From JBKBII01 sp046299415 (lineage in GTDB: Bacteria; Pseudomonadota; Gammaproteobacteria; Ectothiorhodospirales; Ectothiorhodospiraceae): a stretch of 64,000 nucleotides of DNA. Made by a program: the position numbers and the translations under genes. Within the stretch, counting starts at the first letter, position 1. Every line of letters starts with the position of its first letter. The stretch lies in NCBI GenBank assembly GCA_046299415.1, contig JBKBII010000005.1, positions 174,234-238,233 on the forward strand. Reading direction: 5' to 3'. Of this stretch, positions 18,460-27,498 are shown piece by piece. Under the pieces are notes generated by a model. That model did not search any database, had not been told where the DNA came from, and worked only from the letters and a program-made list of their open reading frames with translations.

Positions 18460-20373
18460 TCAGCCGCCATAACGCTGCGCCGCAACCGGCACAAAGAACT
18501 CGATCGGCACCAACGGCAGATTCAACCCCAACTCGGTCTGCTTCAAACCCTCGAAACGTCGATCGATCAACGCCAAGGTCGTGCGACGCATCAAAAACGT
18601 ATAAGGCTGTTCGGCCACCAAAATTGCCTCGACTTCGCGCCACAGCGCCATTCGGCGCTCCTCATCGACCTCACCGCGAGCGGCGTCGAGCAACGCATCG
18701 AGTGGCTCGTGCGCAAACGACACAAAGTTGTCACCCCCAGCCACGGACTGAGACGAATGAAACATCTGATAGACATCGACTTCGACGCCAGACGTCCAGC
18801 CGAGTGTGATGACGTCGAAATCCTTGCGATTGAGCCGGTCCAGCATCACCGACCACTCGGTCGGATCGGGCTCCATCCGTATCCCAGCCCGCGCGTACAG
18901 ATCGCGCAGGAACAACACCATTCGCCGGGTATCTTCGTTGTCTTGAAAGAAGGTCAGCCTGAACGTGAAAGGCACGCCGTTCGGATCGAGCAACACGCCA
19001 TCACGCGCACGGCGACTGAATCCCGCATCCTCCAATAGTGCCAGCGCCTCGGCGACATCGGCGGATTGTGGCTCATGCCGCGGATCATGTTGTGGGCTGC
19101 GCGGATTGAAAGGGCTCACCGCGCGCTCGGCGTAGCCGAGAAACACCTCATCGATGACGCGATCGACATCAGTCAGCAAGGTCATCGCGCGACGCACCCG
19201 CGTATCAGCGAACCACGTCGGAGCATCATTGCGACGCTGGTTCCACGCCAGATAGCTATAACCCGCCGTCGGTGACAGATACTCCCAATCCCGCGCCCGC
19301 GCCATCAAACGCTCATCTTCGAGCAGAGTCCGGAATTCGCGGGGACGCGCACCGTAGACATCGATATCGCCGTTTCTGAACGTCGTCAGACGCGCGGTGT
19401 CGTTAGAAATGACCTGCCAAACCATGCGCTCGAACGGCGGATCGACTGGTCCCCAGTAGCGCGGATTGCGCTCGAGTTCGACGCGGCCGGCATCCGGCGT
19501 CCAGTTTTCCGGATCACGCAGCCGATAAGGGCCAGACCCCAGCAGCAAGGCCCGCGACTGGTTAAAGCGATCAGGGTCATCGGCGAATCGTGCGTAGAAA
19601 TGCTCGGGCAAGACCTGCATTCCGCCCGCCAGCGCCAGCGCATTGAAGTAGGGCTCGGCAAACCGGAACACCACTGTGCGTGAATCAGGTGCCGACACCG
19701 ACTCGATTTTCGACCAGAACGCACGCGTCCGTGGTGCCGCAATCCGCTCATCCATCACGAAGCGGAACGTGAAAGCGAAATCGTCTGCCGTCAACGGCTC
19801 ACCGTCCGAAAACCGCGTCCCCGGACGCAGACGAAACGTAATGTCCGTTCCATCGTCCGAAAACCACCAGCTCTCGGCCAGCAACCCCTGCCACTCGAGC
19901 GAGTCGGGATCCCGCACCAAGGCCGACTCCAACACGTAGGACTGAATTTCGGCCGCATACGCATCCGACGAGACATAAGGCGTCAGCGTTGCGAGCCCCG
20001 TCGCGAATGCACGCACCAACCAATCGCCTTCGGCGTAATCGTCTTGCGCGGCCACCGCTCGCGCACGCGCGAAACCGTCGCGATCAGACCCCGCCGCAGT
20101 CGCATCTCTCGCAATTGACGCCGCAGTCGCCGCACTCGGATCGGCCAAGGCCACCGCGCCACGCTCGGACAGTCGCTTAGCGATCTCGTCGGGCAGTCGG
20201 TCCTCAAGCCGAGCCAGCGCAGAACGCAGTGCTCGCGTATCGCGAGCCTGCTCCGCCAACGTCTGCTCCATCACACGCAATCGTTCCCACTGACGATCGA
20301 CCTGCCACATCAGCACCAGCATCAAAGACGCCAGAACACCAATCGTTACCGCCAAACGCCAACCACCGGCCAC
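18460..20373 (-). CDS. yejA: Extracellular solute-binding protein family 5 (YejA type), membrane-anchored
   Basis: The 637-residue product belongs to the OppA/YejA binding proteins that deliver peptides to the permeases. Family features include RFSDGEPLTADDFAFTFRF, GSGPYRLRDPENW, FERMVWQVISNDTARLTTF (YejA-like) and WTSGVEVDVYQMFHSSQS. Instead of a cleavable signal peptide, residues about 5-23 form a hydrophobic anchor with no evident AXA or lipobox site. A heptad-rich helix follows (about 27-70, WERLRVMEQTLAEQA onward) that looks like a short coiled coil. The GTG start has GGAGG about 8 nt upstream. A gap of 138 bp separates it from yejB. Confidence 0.9.
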   Translation of the reverse strand: MAGGWRLAVTIGVLASLMLVLMWQVDRQWERLRVMEQTLAEQARDTRALRSALARLEDRLPDEIAKRLSERGAVALADPSAATAASIARDATAAGSDRDGFARARAVAAQDDYAEGDWLVRAFATGLATLTPYVSSDAYAAEIQSYVLESALVRDPDSLEWQGLLAESWWFSDDGTDITFRLRPGTRFSDGEPLTADDFAFTFRFVMDERIAAPRTRAFWSKIESVSAPDSRTVVFRFAEPYFNALALAGGMQVLPEHFYARFADDPDRFNQSRALLLGSGPYRLRDPENWTPDAGRVELERNPRYWGPVDPPFERMVWQVISNDTARLTTFRNGDIDVYGARPREFRTLLEDERLMARARDWEYLSPTAGYSYLAWNQRRNDAPTWFADTRVRRAMTLLTDVDRVIDEVFLGYAERAVSPFNPRSPQHDPRHEPQSADVAEALALLEDAGFSRRARDGVLLDPNGVPFTFRLTFFQDNEDTRRMVLFLRDLYARAGIRMEPDPTEWSVMLDRLNRKDFDVITLGWTSGVEVDVYQMFHSSQSVAGGDNFVSFAHEPLDALLDAARGEVDEERRMALWREVEAILVAEQPYTFLMRRTTLALIDRRFEGLKQTELGLNLPLVPIEFFVPVAAQRYGG

Positions 20374-20837
20374 GATTCAAGCCTCCGAGAGCACCACACC
20401 GAAAAAAAACCACCGCGCACGAGCGCCAACCCAATCTGCCGACATAGCCACTGCGCGCGTTATACCCACGACTATCGGCCAAGCGAGGCTGCGTACGTGA
20501 CCGCGCAGCAGAATTCTGACGTCGTTCCTCAAACAACCCCACTCATCATCAAGACCACGGTGTCACAGCCTACGTTCCCCGACAAGACACCTCCACAGCA
20601 GGCACGATCGGACCGCACTCAAACAACGACGGCGCCAGACGATGCCAATCGTCGCAGCACGCCGTAAACTGTCGTGTAACATCAAGGAGGGCGGTCGCCA
20701 GACCAACCGGCATAAAGTAAGAGGGATCAATCACGGGTGCCTGCTTAACGCGCGCGTCAAAGCAAGCTGTCGGGGATTCGAACCTCACGCCTTTCGCGGC
20801 CGCTTTGCAGCCGCATTACTGCGTCTAAGGAGCCACC
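20374..20837. other. Divergent intergenic region between yejA and fabI
   Basis: About 460 bp that must hold promoters for both directions. A GCGGC/GCCGC inverted repeat lies around 20797-20815, shortly before the AAGGAG of fabI. A tRNA T-arm-like string at 20768-20790 is not part of a complete tRNA. No gene seen. Confidence 0.5.
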
Positions 20838-21638
20838 ATGGGATTTCTCGAAGGCAAACGTGCGTTGATCGTAGGTGTCGCCAGCAACCGTTCAATCGCG
20901 TTCGGCATTGCCGAAGCGATGAAGCGCCAAGGCGCTGAGCTCGCATTCACCTACCAGAACGAACGCCTGCGAGACCGCGTCGAAAAAATCGTCGCGCCGT
21001 TCGAATCCGACGTGCTCGTTCCCTGCGACGTTTCGAGCGATCAAGAGATCGAAGCGCTCTTCGAACGTCTTGACGATTACTGGAATGGCTTCGACATCTT
21101 GGTGCATTCGGTCGCCTTTGCACCGAAGGAGCAGCTCGAAGGTGACTTCCTCGACAACATGACGCGAGACGGCTTTCGGATCGCCCACGACATCAGCTCG
21201 TACTCCCTCGCGGCCTTGGCCAAAGCCGGGCGCGGCATGATGCGCGGACGCAATGCCTCGATCATGACGCTGTCCTACCTTGGTGCGGAACGCGCGATGC
21301 CAAGCTACAACGTCATGGGCCTCGCAAAAGCATCCCTTGAGGCGAACGTTCGCTACCTCGCCTACACCCTCGGCCCAGAACAGATTCGGGTCAACGCCAT
21401 TTCCGCCGGACCGATCAAGACCCTGGCCGCCTCCGGCATTGGCGACTTCAAAAAATTCCTCGATCATGTCGCCGCCAATGCGCCTCTGCGACGAAACGTC
21501 ACGATCGATGAAGTCGGCAACGTCGGCGCATTCCTCGGCTCCGATCTTTCGTCCGGCATAACCGGCGAAACGATTTACGTCGACTCGGGCTTCCACAGCA
21601 TCGCGCTCGGCCCGGCTGAAGCGGGTCTCGGCGGATGA
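20838..21638 (+). CDS. fabI: Enoyl-[acyl-carrier-protein] reductase (NADH)
   Basis: The 266-residue product is the usual FabI length. It reduces enoyl-ACP in the last step of each fatty-acid elongation cycle. Visible are the nucleotide-binding start LIVGVASNRSIAFGIAEA, the catalytic region SYLGAERAMPSYNVMGLAKASLEA with the Tyr-x6-Lys pair, the substrate-loop region ISAGPIKTLAASGI, and ITGETIYVDSGFH at the end. AAGGAG lies 5 nt before the ATG. It is monocistronic as far as I can see, divergent from the yejABEF operon and convergent with ppiD across a long gene-free stretch. Confidence 0.97.
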   Translation: MGFLEGKRALIVGVASNRSIAFGIAEAMKRQGAELAFTYQNERLRDRVEKIVAPFESDVLVPCDVSSDQEIEALFERLDDYWNGFDILVHSVAFAPKEQLEGDFLDNMTRDGFRIAHDISSYSLAALAKAGRGMMRGRNASIMTLSYLGAERAMPSYNVMGLAKASLEANVRYLAYTLGPEQIRVNAISAGPIKTLAASGIGDFKKFLDHVAANAPLRRNVTIDEVGNVGAFLGSDLSSGITGETIYVDSGFHSIALGPAEAGLGG

Positions 21639-22789
21639 CGTCCGACACGCGCCAACACACCGATCAGAGCCGCCAAATGCTCGGAGGCCGGATTGTCTAT
21701 AACCGGCCGCACCCTCTAGCCTCATCGGCACTTCGCCACGAAACCTCGTACGCTCGCTAAAAGTTCTCGCCGAGCACGTCGCGTGACAGATCCAGCACTC
21801 AACAGACCTCCTGCGGTCATGGGTCCGAACCAACGTGCTGAATGAGCGCTCTCACAGGTTCACTGCAGAATCAGACTGAGCGCTTCGAGACACAGTCAGC
21901 CTCTCACGAAACGAATCGTCTCCTAGACGGACCTGCAGAACGGACGGCAAGCGTATCGGCGGGATCAGATCGACAACGGGACCAGATCGACAAACGGTGC
22001 GGTTGGCCTAAACGCAAACCGAGGCACCGACCCCGGAAGAAGGCATCTCAACACAATCGACGCAAATCTCTTCGCTGCCCTTGAGCCGCCTGCGTAGCCG
22101 CCCTCCGGGTGGCAGCCCCCGAGCCCCCGGCACAACGAAACCGCCCAAAATCTTGCTGTCATAGGGCGAACGCCTCGAGGTACTCGTCATCGGCTGCGAT
22201 AGCGCATGGTTTCACGATACGACGTGTTGGCGGTCGTCGAGTGACTGCTGGACCGCTTGGCGGCTGCACGCGACTTCGTGCCCCAGAGCCATTCGCTGGC
22301 CCACTCGCCTATCGAGAAGTCCGCAACCCGAGCCAAACAGACCCGAGCCGAACAGGCCTTGGGCGAACGGACACCGGGCAAGCAAACCCAAGGCATCTGG
22401 AGCAGGATCAACAAACCTGAGTCGAACGATCCTGGTTAAGGCGCCCGAGGCGGTGGTTCTCTGGTCGCTGGTTCTCAGGTCTGAAACTTCGTGTCGGCGG
22501 CTTTTGACACCATCGAACAGCGGACCACAAGGCAAAGCTGAACCGAAAGCATTCGCCACCGAGTCGCGTTGCGTTCGTTGCGCGACAAGCCTTTTGCCAA
22601 CGATAGGGAAGCGCCAAGTCTGCTTCCCGGCCCGTGCGACGTCGACCGATGTCGCTGACACGTCAACAAAGCCGCCGCCCACGCACCATCGGCCCCGAAA
22701 CGTTTGAGACCGCGCAGCCACAGCAAGCACAGCCATTGAGCGAATCATCGAGTCAACGCCTGCGACCGGCGAGTCGAATCGCCTGAACG
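21639..22789. other. 1.15-kb gene-free stretch between fabI and ppiD
   Basis: The longest gene-free interval in the window, between convergent genes. It has small tandem duplications: a 15-bp unit beginning ACCCGAGCC repeated at 22326-22355 with one mismatch, and CAGATCGACAA twice near 21966-21993. A reverse frame of 178 codons (22212-22748) has no recognisable domain. I see no clear terminator or RNA gene. Confidence 0.45.
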
Positions 22790-24739
22790 CTACTCAAGAT
22801 TTTCCGGGTACCGTCGAATATCCGTCGACGCCCGCAAAGCAGCCAACCAGGCTTCGATCTCGACAGTCGCGAGAGACCGCGCGAATCGATCGCGCTCACT
22901 CAACAAACTAAAACCTTCCGTGCCCACGCCATCGGCACTCGACACGACGGCCTCAAGCGCCACGAGCACGCTGGCGCCGTCGTCGAGAGTCACGATCTCA
23001 AAAGTGGGCACGTCGTCCACAGGTGCTGGCATCCGCAATACCGCATTCCGCAGATGATCGACTGCGCGCGCGTCGATCGAAATACCTGACAGCGCCTCGT
23101 GAGAGGCCTCAAAGGGCCAATCACCATCGCGACGCAATTCTCCCACCTCTGTCCAACGGCTCCGATCAGCAAAGCGCTCAGCCCGCTCGGATTCATCGAG
23201 CGCAAGCAACGCATCACGATCGGCAGCCGCCTCTTCTGCCGTCAGGCGTGCCAGATTTTCCTGCACGAGGTTCGCCACCAGCCGTTCTCGCACTGTCTCG
23301 AGAGGCGGGACTCGAGAAGGCTGCTCGTCAGCGACGCGCAAGACCACCGTCCGACCATCGGGCAAATCGATGACGTCGGAGTTTCGTCCGTCCTCACGAA
23401 CCGCGGGCGAAAATGCTGCCTGTCGCACGCCTCGATGACTCGCGATACCCGTTCCTGAGTCGAGTGCAAACCAATCGCTTTCACGAATTTCGAGACCCGT
23501 CGCAGCAGCCGCGGGCTCGAGGGAATCGGGATGCTCGAAGGTCTGCGCGATCAGCGCATCGAGCAATTCGATCTGACGCTGCTCAGCCCGACGGTCGCGC
23601 AGGTCGGCGGCAACTTCATCACGCACCTGCTCGAACGGCTGCACCGAGGCCGGCGTCACTTCGGTGACTTCCACAATGGCAAAACCACGCTCGACACGTA
23701 TCGGCTGGCTCACCAAACCCACAGGCAACGAGAAAACGACGGTGTCCAAACGGTCGGAAAGCTCACCACGGGCCACCTCGCCCAGCTGGCCGCCCCGCCG
23801 GGCCGATACTTCGTCGTCTGAGTACTCGCGCGCGACCTCGGCGAAGTCTTCGCCGCCATCGATCCGCGAACGCAACTCTCGCGCTCGCGCCTGTGCATCG
23901 TCATGCAGAGCATCCGCAACCAAGATCTGGCGCACCGCACGATATTCCGGCTCGGTGAAGCGGGCTCGACTCAGTTCATAGTGCTCGCGGACATCCGCAT
24001 CACTGACCTCGAGCGTATCGTCGAGAACCGCAGGATCCAGCATCAAGTAGGCGACGCGCAGACGCGCAGGTTCACGTAAAGACTCTGCACGCTCGGCGTA
24101 AGCGGCTTCAATCTCGCGATCTGTAATGGCCTCGGCCACGGCCTCGGGACGCGCAGAAAAGCCCTGCAACCGTACCCGCCGTTGTTGCTGCGACCATTCG
24201 TCCAGCTGACGGACGCTCTGCGGTGCCATCCAGGTCGTCCCCGACAAGGCCTGCTCCAGCTGGGCTAGTTGCAGAGATCGCGCGACATCGCGCTCAAAAT
24301 CCGTCGCACCAATTCGTTGCGCTTCGAGGACCTGCTGATAACGCGACGCGCTGAACCGACCCTCCTCTTGAAACGCGCCAATCGATGCAATCTCGCGGAA
24401 GACGGCCGCATCACCCACGCGCAAACCCAAGCGAGACACCGCCTGATCGAGCAAGGCGCGATCAATCAAAGCGTCGAGGGCCCGCTCACGCGCCGCAGCG
24501 TCGTCAAAATCCGCTGGCAGCTCGCCGCCCATCATGGCCCGCAACTGGTCGCGCTGCGACCGCGCCTCGTCCTGGACGGCGCGCACGGTGATCTCGCTGT
24601 CGCCGACTTCAGCAGCAATCAGCGGCCCCGCGCCGCCAAAATACTCGCCGAGTCCCCACACCGCGAAGGGCACCGCGATGATGCCCACGAAGATGTACGC
24701 GACCCAACCGGTCGCCTTGTCACGAATTGCCTGCAGCAC
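22790..24739 (-). CDS. ppiD: SurA/PpiD-type periplasmic peptidyl-prolyl isomerase, membrane-anchored
   Basis: From the GTG at 24739 (preceded by AGGAAGGAG at good spacing) the product is about 649 residues and begins VLQAIRDKATGWVAYIF, the canonical PpiD start. One transmembrane anchor follows (about 12-32), then the SurA_N-like chaperone region, a parvulin domain (around ARELRSRIDGGEDFAEVAREYS and RRGGQLGEVARGEL) and a long periplasmic C-terminus. PpiD acts at the SecYEG translocon as a chaperone for exported proteins. Its position downstream of hupB matches many gammaproteobacteria, here separated by two tRNA genes and a terminator. A longer frame to 24799 exists but its first 20 codons look spurious. 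Confidence 0.94.
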   Translation of the reverse strand: MLQAIRDKATGWVAYIFVGIIAVPFAVWGLGEYFGGAGPLIAAEVGDSEITVRAVQDEARSQRDQLRAMMGGELPADFDDAAARERALDALIDRALLDQAVSRLGLRVGDAAVFREIASIGAFQEEGRFSASRYQQVLEAQRIGATDFERDVARSLQLAQLEQALSGTTWMAPQSVRQLDEWSQQQRRVRLQGFSARPEAVAEAITDREIEAAYAERAESLREPARLRVAYLMLDPAVLDDTLEVSDADVREHYELSRARFTEPEYRAVRQILVADALHDDAQARARELRSRIDGGEDFAEVAREYSDDEVSARRGGQLGEVARGELSDRLDTVVFSLPVGLVSQPIRVERGFAIVEVTEVTPASVQPFEQVRDEVAADLRDRRAEQRQIELLDALIAQTFEHPDSLEPAAAATGLEIRESDWFALDSGTGIASHRGVRQAAFSPAVREDGRNSDVIDLPDGRTVVLRVADEQPSRVPPLETVRERLVANLVQENLARLTAEEAAADRDALLALDESERAERFADRSRWTEVGELRRDGDWPFEASHEALSGISIDARAVDHLRNAVLRMPAPVDDVPTFEIVTLDDGASVLVALEAVVSSADGVGTEGFSLLSERDRFARSLATVEIEAWLAALRASTDIRRYPENLE

Positions 24740-25352
24740 TCGGTCACTCCTTCCTGCTGTAGAGGCCTGATGTAGACGCCAGGCTGGACACCGACCCATG
24801 ACGCTAGCTCATGAAGCCCGGGAACCAGATACCTGCGAACAATTGATCAGCGTACCTTAGCGTGCGCCGCGCAACCACCCGGACCCCACCAATCTCAGTG
24901 TCGATCGGTCAGTACCCACCGGTTAAAGGCGCCGCGCTGCCCTCAAAATCGACCTAGAACCGACTCCCTCTTACTGCTCCATGCGCGTGTTCAGCGGCTC
25001 GCGTCTAAATGCCAGAATCGACAACACGTGACCTGAAAACAGTGTGTCTGAGCGCTCGCTCGAAACTCGATCGAAAGCGAGCGCTTCAAGCTCAAAGTGA
25101 TCCGCATGATGGTCAGCGATCCGTCGCGCAAGTCCCTCGCGCCGCACAACCAGAGTTCCTCTGCGCAGTCATGTCGGTTCTGAGTGACGAGATCAAAATC
25201 GAACCTCGCCCGATACCTTTTTCATTGGACCCGACGTGTTTATCGCACCCACCGCCGATTGCCAGCGAGCTTTGCCAAACTTCGCCAGGCTGACCGATGA
25301 AAACGGCACTCTTGCGACAGCGCGCCCAGAGAGCTGAAAACCTCACGCGCAC
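24740..25352. other. Gene-free stretch between ppiD and tRNA-Asp
   Basis: About 610 bp upstream of ppiD on the reverse strand. It should contain the ppiD promoter, but I cannot place one with confidence. The terminator of the tRNA-Asp transcript lies at its upper edge. Confidence 0.45.
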
Positions 25353-25382
25353 AAAAAAACCGCTCGGATTGCTCCAAAGCGG
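25353..25382 (-). terminator. Rho-independent terminator after tRNA-Asp
   Basis: On the reverse strand a 9-bp stem with one bulge (CCGCTTTGGA pairing with TCCGAGCGG) and a GCAA tetraloop is followed directly by seven T residues. It lies 11 nt past the CCA end of tRNA-Asp, so it ends that transcript and separates it from ppiD. Confidence 0.82.
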
Positions 25383-25393
25383 CTGTCTAAAAA

Positions 25394-25470
25394 TGGCGGA
25401 GCGGACGGGACTCGAACCCGCGACCCCCGGCGTGACAGGCCGGTATTCTAACCAACTGAACTACCGCTCC
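25394..25470 (-). tRNA. tRNA-Asp (GTC)
   Basis: 77 nt with an encoded CCA. Acceptor GGAGCGG pairs with CCGCTCC, the D arm contains TTCAGTTGGTTAGAAT, the anticodon loop is CTGTCAC with anticodon GTC, and the T arm contains GGGTTCGAGTCCC. It is transcribed with or after tRNA-Val upstream. A TATACT on the reverse strand (25505-25510) about 33 nt before the 5' end is a plausible -10 box. Confidence 0.97.
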
Positions 25471-25973
25471 CGGTAGCAAAATCATCGCGCTAACCGATCC
25501 GAAAAGTATACCGACCCCGGAAAGACGGCGCTAGTCCCTCGAAACTTTTTTTAACGATTACGCATTCAAAAAAACGCAATAACGACCCAGGCCGTCGAGC
25601 CATCGAGCCATTGCAAAGATGAGTGCGCAGTAGAGATCGCGCAAAGCCCTTCTACTCCGGTATCGCAACCCAGAATGACGATAATCTGATCAGCGTCGGA
25701 CCAGTCCGGCCGAAAACAAATGAGGGATCGAGGGAAATGCCCCCTCGATCAGTCACTGACCTCGGTATTACAGGGATGTGATGCGTTAAAAAGGCGCCCA
25801 CGCGTGCCGGCTTCGCCACATCCGGGTCCAGATTGGACCGGATTGCCAAGGGGTCCGAACGCCCCCCACGGCAACGAGCTATTGGAGACGGTCCATGAAT
25901 ACTCGGGGGGTCCTCACCTTGGCGGCCCATGATCCCCAAGGGGCATGTTCACCAATGGCGTCAAGCTAACAAA
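25471..25973. other. Gene-free stretch between tRNA-Val and tRNA-Asp
   Basis: About 500 bp. It contains a perfect 9-bp inverted repeat (GATCGAGGG/CCCTCGATC, 25726-25750, 7-nt loop). On the reverse strand it is followed only by a broken T tract, so it may be a weak terminator for tRNA-Val or a regulatory structure. No gene seen. Confidence 0.5.
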
Positions 25974-26049
25974 TGGTGGGTGCTGACGGGCTCGAACCGC
26001 CGACATTCGCCGTGTAAAGGCGACGCTCTACCAACTGAGCTAAGCACCC
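25974..26049 (-). tRNA. tRNA-Val (TAC)
   Basis: 76 nt with an encoded CCA. Acceptor GGGTGCT, D arm with AGCTCAGTTGGTAGAG, anticodon stem-loop CGCCTTTACACGGCG with anticodon TAC, T arm GGCGGTTCGAGCCCGTC. A tRNA-Val/tRNA-Asp pair between hupB and ppiD is a recurrent arrangement in gammaproteobacteria (established knowledge of gene order). Confidence 0.97.
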
Positions 26050-26460
26050 GTAAACTCACAGCTCCGGTCCGCACGCTCACGAGAGGCTTGCAGGTACCCA
26101 TCGAAACGGTCGACGGCGATGGGCGCCCACCCCGGTCGATGGTTTGGTCTGAGCGACGCGCTCGGACGGTTAGCCACCGACATTGAGCAACCGATTGATC
26201 GGTTTATCTTACCAGCCTACCATGGTGAGACGCGATCAATAGTCGTACGCGCCGAAGTCTGCGCCGGAACCGACCCAAAAGATCAGCACGATCAATCCGT
26301 TGATCCAAGCAGTCGCGACCGACTAAACGACCGTACACGTCACCACTGACACCCGCTCAAGACCGCCCAAGAATGACCACCACAAGCCGATTTGCAGGCG
26401 GTCGGTTGCACACTCTTGTGCGAGCCGAGCTCGGCCGAATCCGGTGGCCGAGGGCAAACC
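26050..26460. other. Gene-free stretch between hupB and tRNA-Val
   Basis: About 410 bp. Just past the hupB stop on the reverse strand is a 7-bp perfect stem (CTCGGCC/GGCCGAG, 26430-26452) without a T tract. Termination there is doubtful, so read-through from hupB into the tRNA region is possible. Confidence 0.45.
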
Positions 26461-26733
26461 TTAATTCAGCGCGTCTTTCAGTGCCTTGCCGGCTTTGAAC
26501 GAAGGCGTCTTCGAGGCCGCAATCTGAATCGCTTCGCCGGTGCGCGGGTTGCGGCCGGTGCGGGCTTCACGCTCACGGACGAGAAACGTTCCGAACCCAA
26601 CCAGTGACACTTGTTCGCCACGCCTCAAGGCCCCCTGAACACTAGCGACAAAAGCATCGACCATCTTAGCCGCATTGGCTTTCGAGACGTCTGCGTGTTC
26701 AGCGATGGATTCGATCAGTTCGGACTTATTCAT
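26461..26733 (-). CDS. hupB: DNA-binding protein HU
   Basis: From the ATG at 26733 (AGAGGA upstream) the product is 90 residues, exactly HU size; the open frame continues to 26934 without family resemblance. HU is a histone-like protein that bends DNA and constrains supercoils. Visible are MNKSELIESIAEHADVSKA, the SLVGFGTFLVRERE beta segment, the RTGRNPRTGEAI DNA-binding arm with the intercalating Pro, and the C-terminal FKAGKALKDALN helix. It lies downstream of lon on the same strand, as usual, but with a 765-bp spacer. Confidence 0.97.
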   Translation of the reverse strand: MNKSELIESIAEHADVSKANAAKMVDAFVASVQGALRRGEQVSLVGFGTFLVREREARTGRNPRTGEAIQIAASKTPSFKAGKALKDALN

Positions 26734-27498
26734 GCAGCGATCCTCTTTGTAGAGCCCGGTACCTGCGCACCGCGGCAGAAAGCTTTGAGTTAGAAAAGGC
26801 AGGAATCCAGCGTTCGGAACGACGCACTCGCCAGCATCCGGAACGACGCCTTCGATAGATACCGCCCGAAACATGGCCGTCGAGAACCTCGCTTGCTTCT
26901 CCTCAGCCGAGCAAAAAATTACAGCGCCAGCCAATGAACGTCATGCAAGAAACCGGCACTCGCCAACACAGACGAGCCTGCGACAATCGAGAAAAGCCCA
27001 TTCTCGCCATGGACACAACAGAAACGCAAGACCCCGCCTCAACGCAGAGTCGGTTTTGTAGCAATCGAGCCGAACTGCGACACTTCAAGTCTCGTGAAAC
27101 GTTACAGCACCGAGATGACTCGCACCACGCCCGAGACAACGTCCGCCAACTGACGTTGCTGCGATTCTGGCTGTTGACTCGTGCCACGCGTCAATCATGG
27201 CGTTGATTCGCCCGGCTGATCACCCGAACGTTGAAACGCTCCCCTGAGACCTACCACCGAGCAGGTCCCGGGTTTCAAGGCCGGAGACCACGGATTCGAT
27301 GGAGGTTAAAGTGCGCTCGCTGGCGTCTCGCTAATGCTTTGAGCGATGACATCAACTCGCACGGTGTCGATCAATGACCACGTCGACGCGGGCGCGTATC
27401 GAGGCGAATCGAAGACCAAGTCGCACCCGATCGCCCCAACTTGCCTACCGATTCGGATCGTTCAGCACGGGATTTGACGCCGCACGCCCATACGGACA
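26734..27498. other. Gene-free stretch between lon and hupB
   Basis: About 765 bp. The hupB promoter must lie in its lower part. In relatives this interval is usually 100-250 bp. No gene, RNA or convincing terminator after lon was found. Confidence 0.45.

Noticed and set aside
20768..20790. tRNA T-arm-like string GGGGATTCGAACC upstream of fabI
   Set aside because: No matching acceptor, D arm or CCA could be assembled on the reverse strand, and the putative T stem has an A-C mismatch. Probably chance or a very old remnant.
22212..22748. A 178-codon reverse frame between fabI and ppiD
   Set aside because: No recognisable domain, signal or Shine-Dalgarno, and it overlaps several equally open frames; treated as non-coding.
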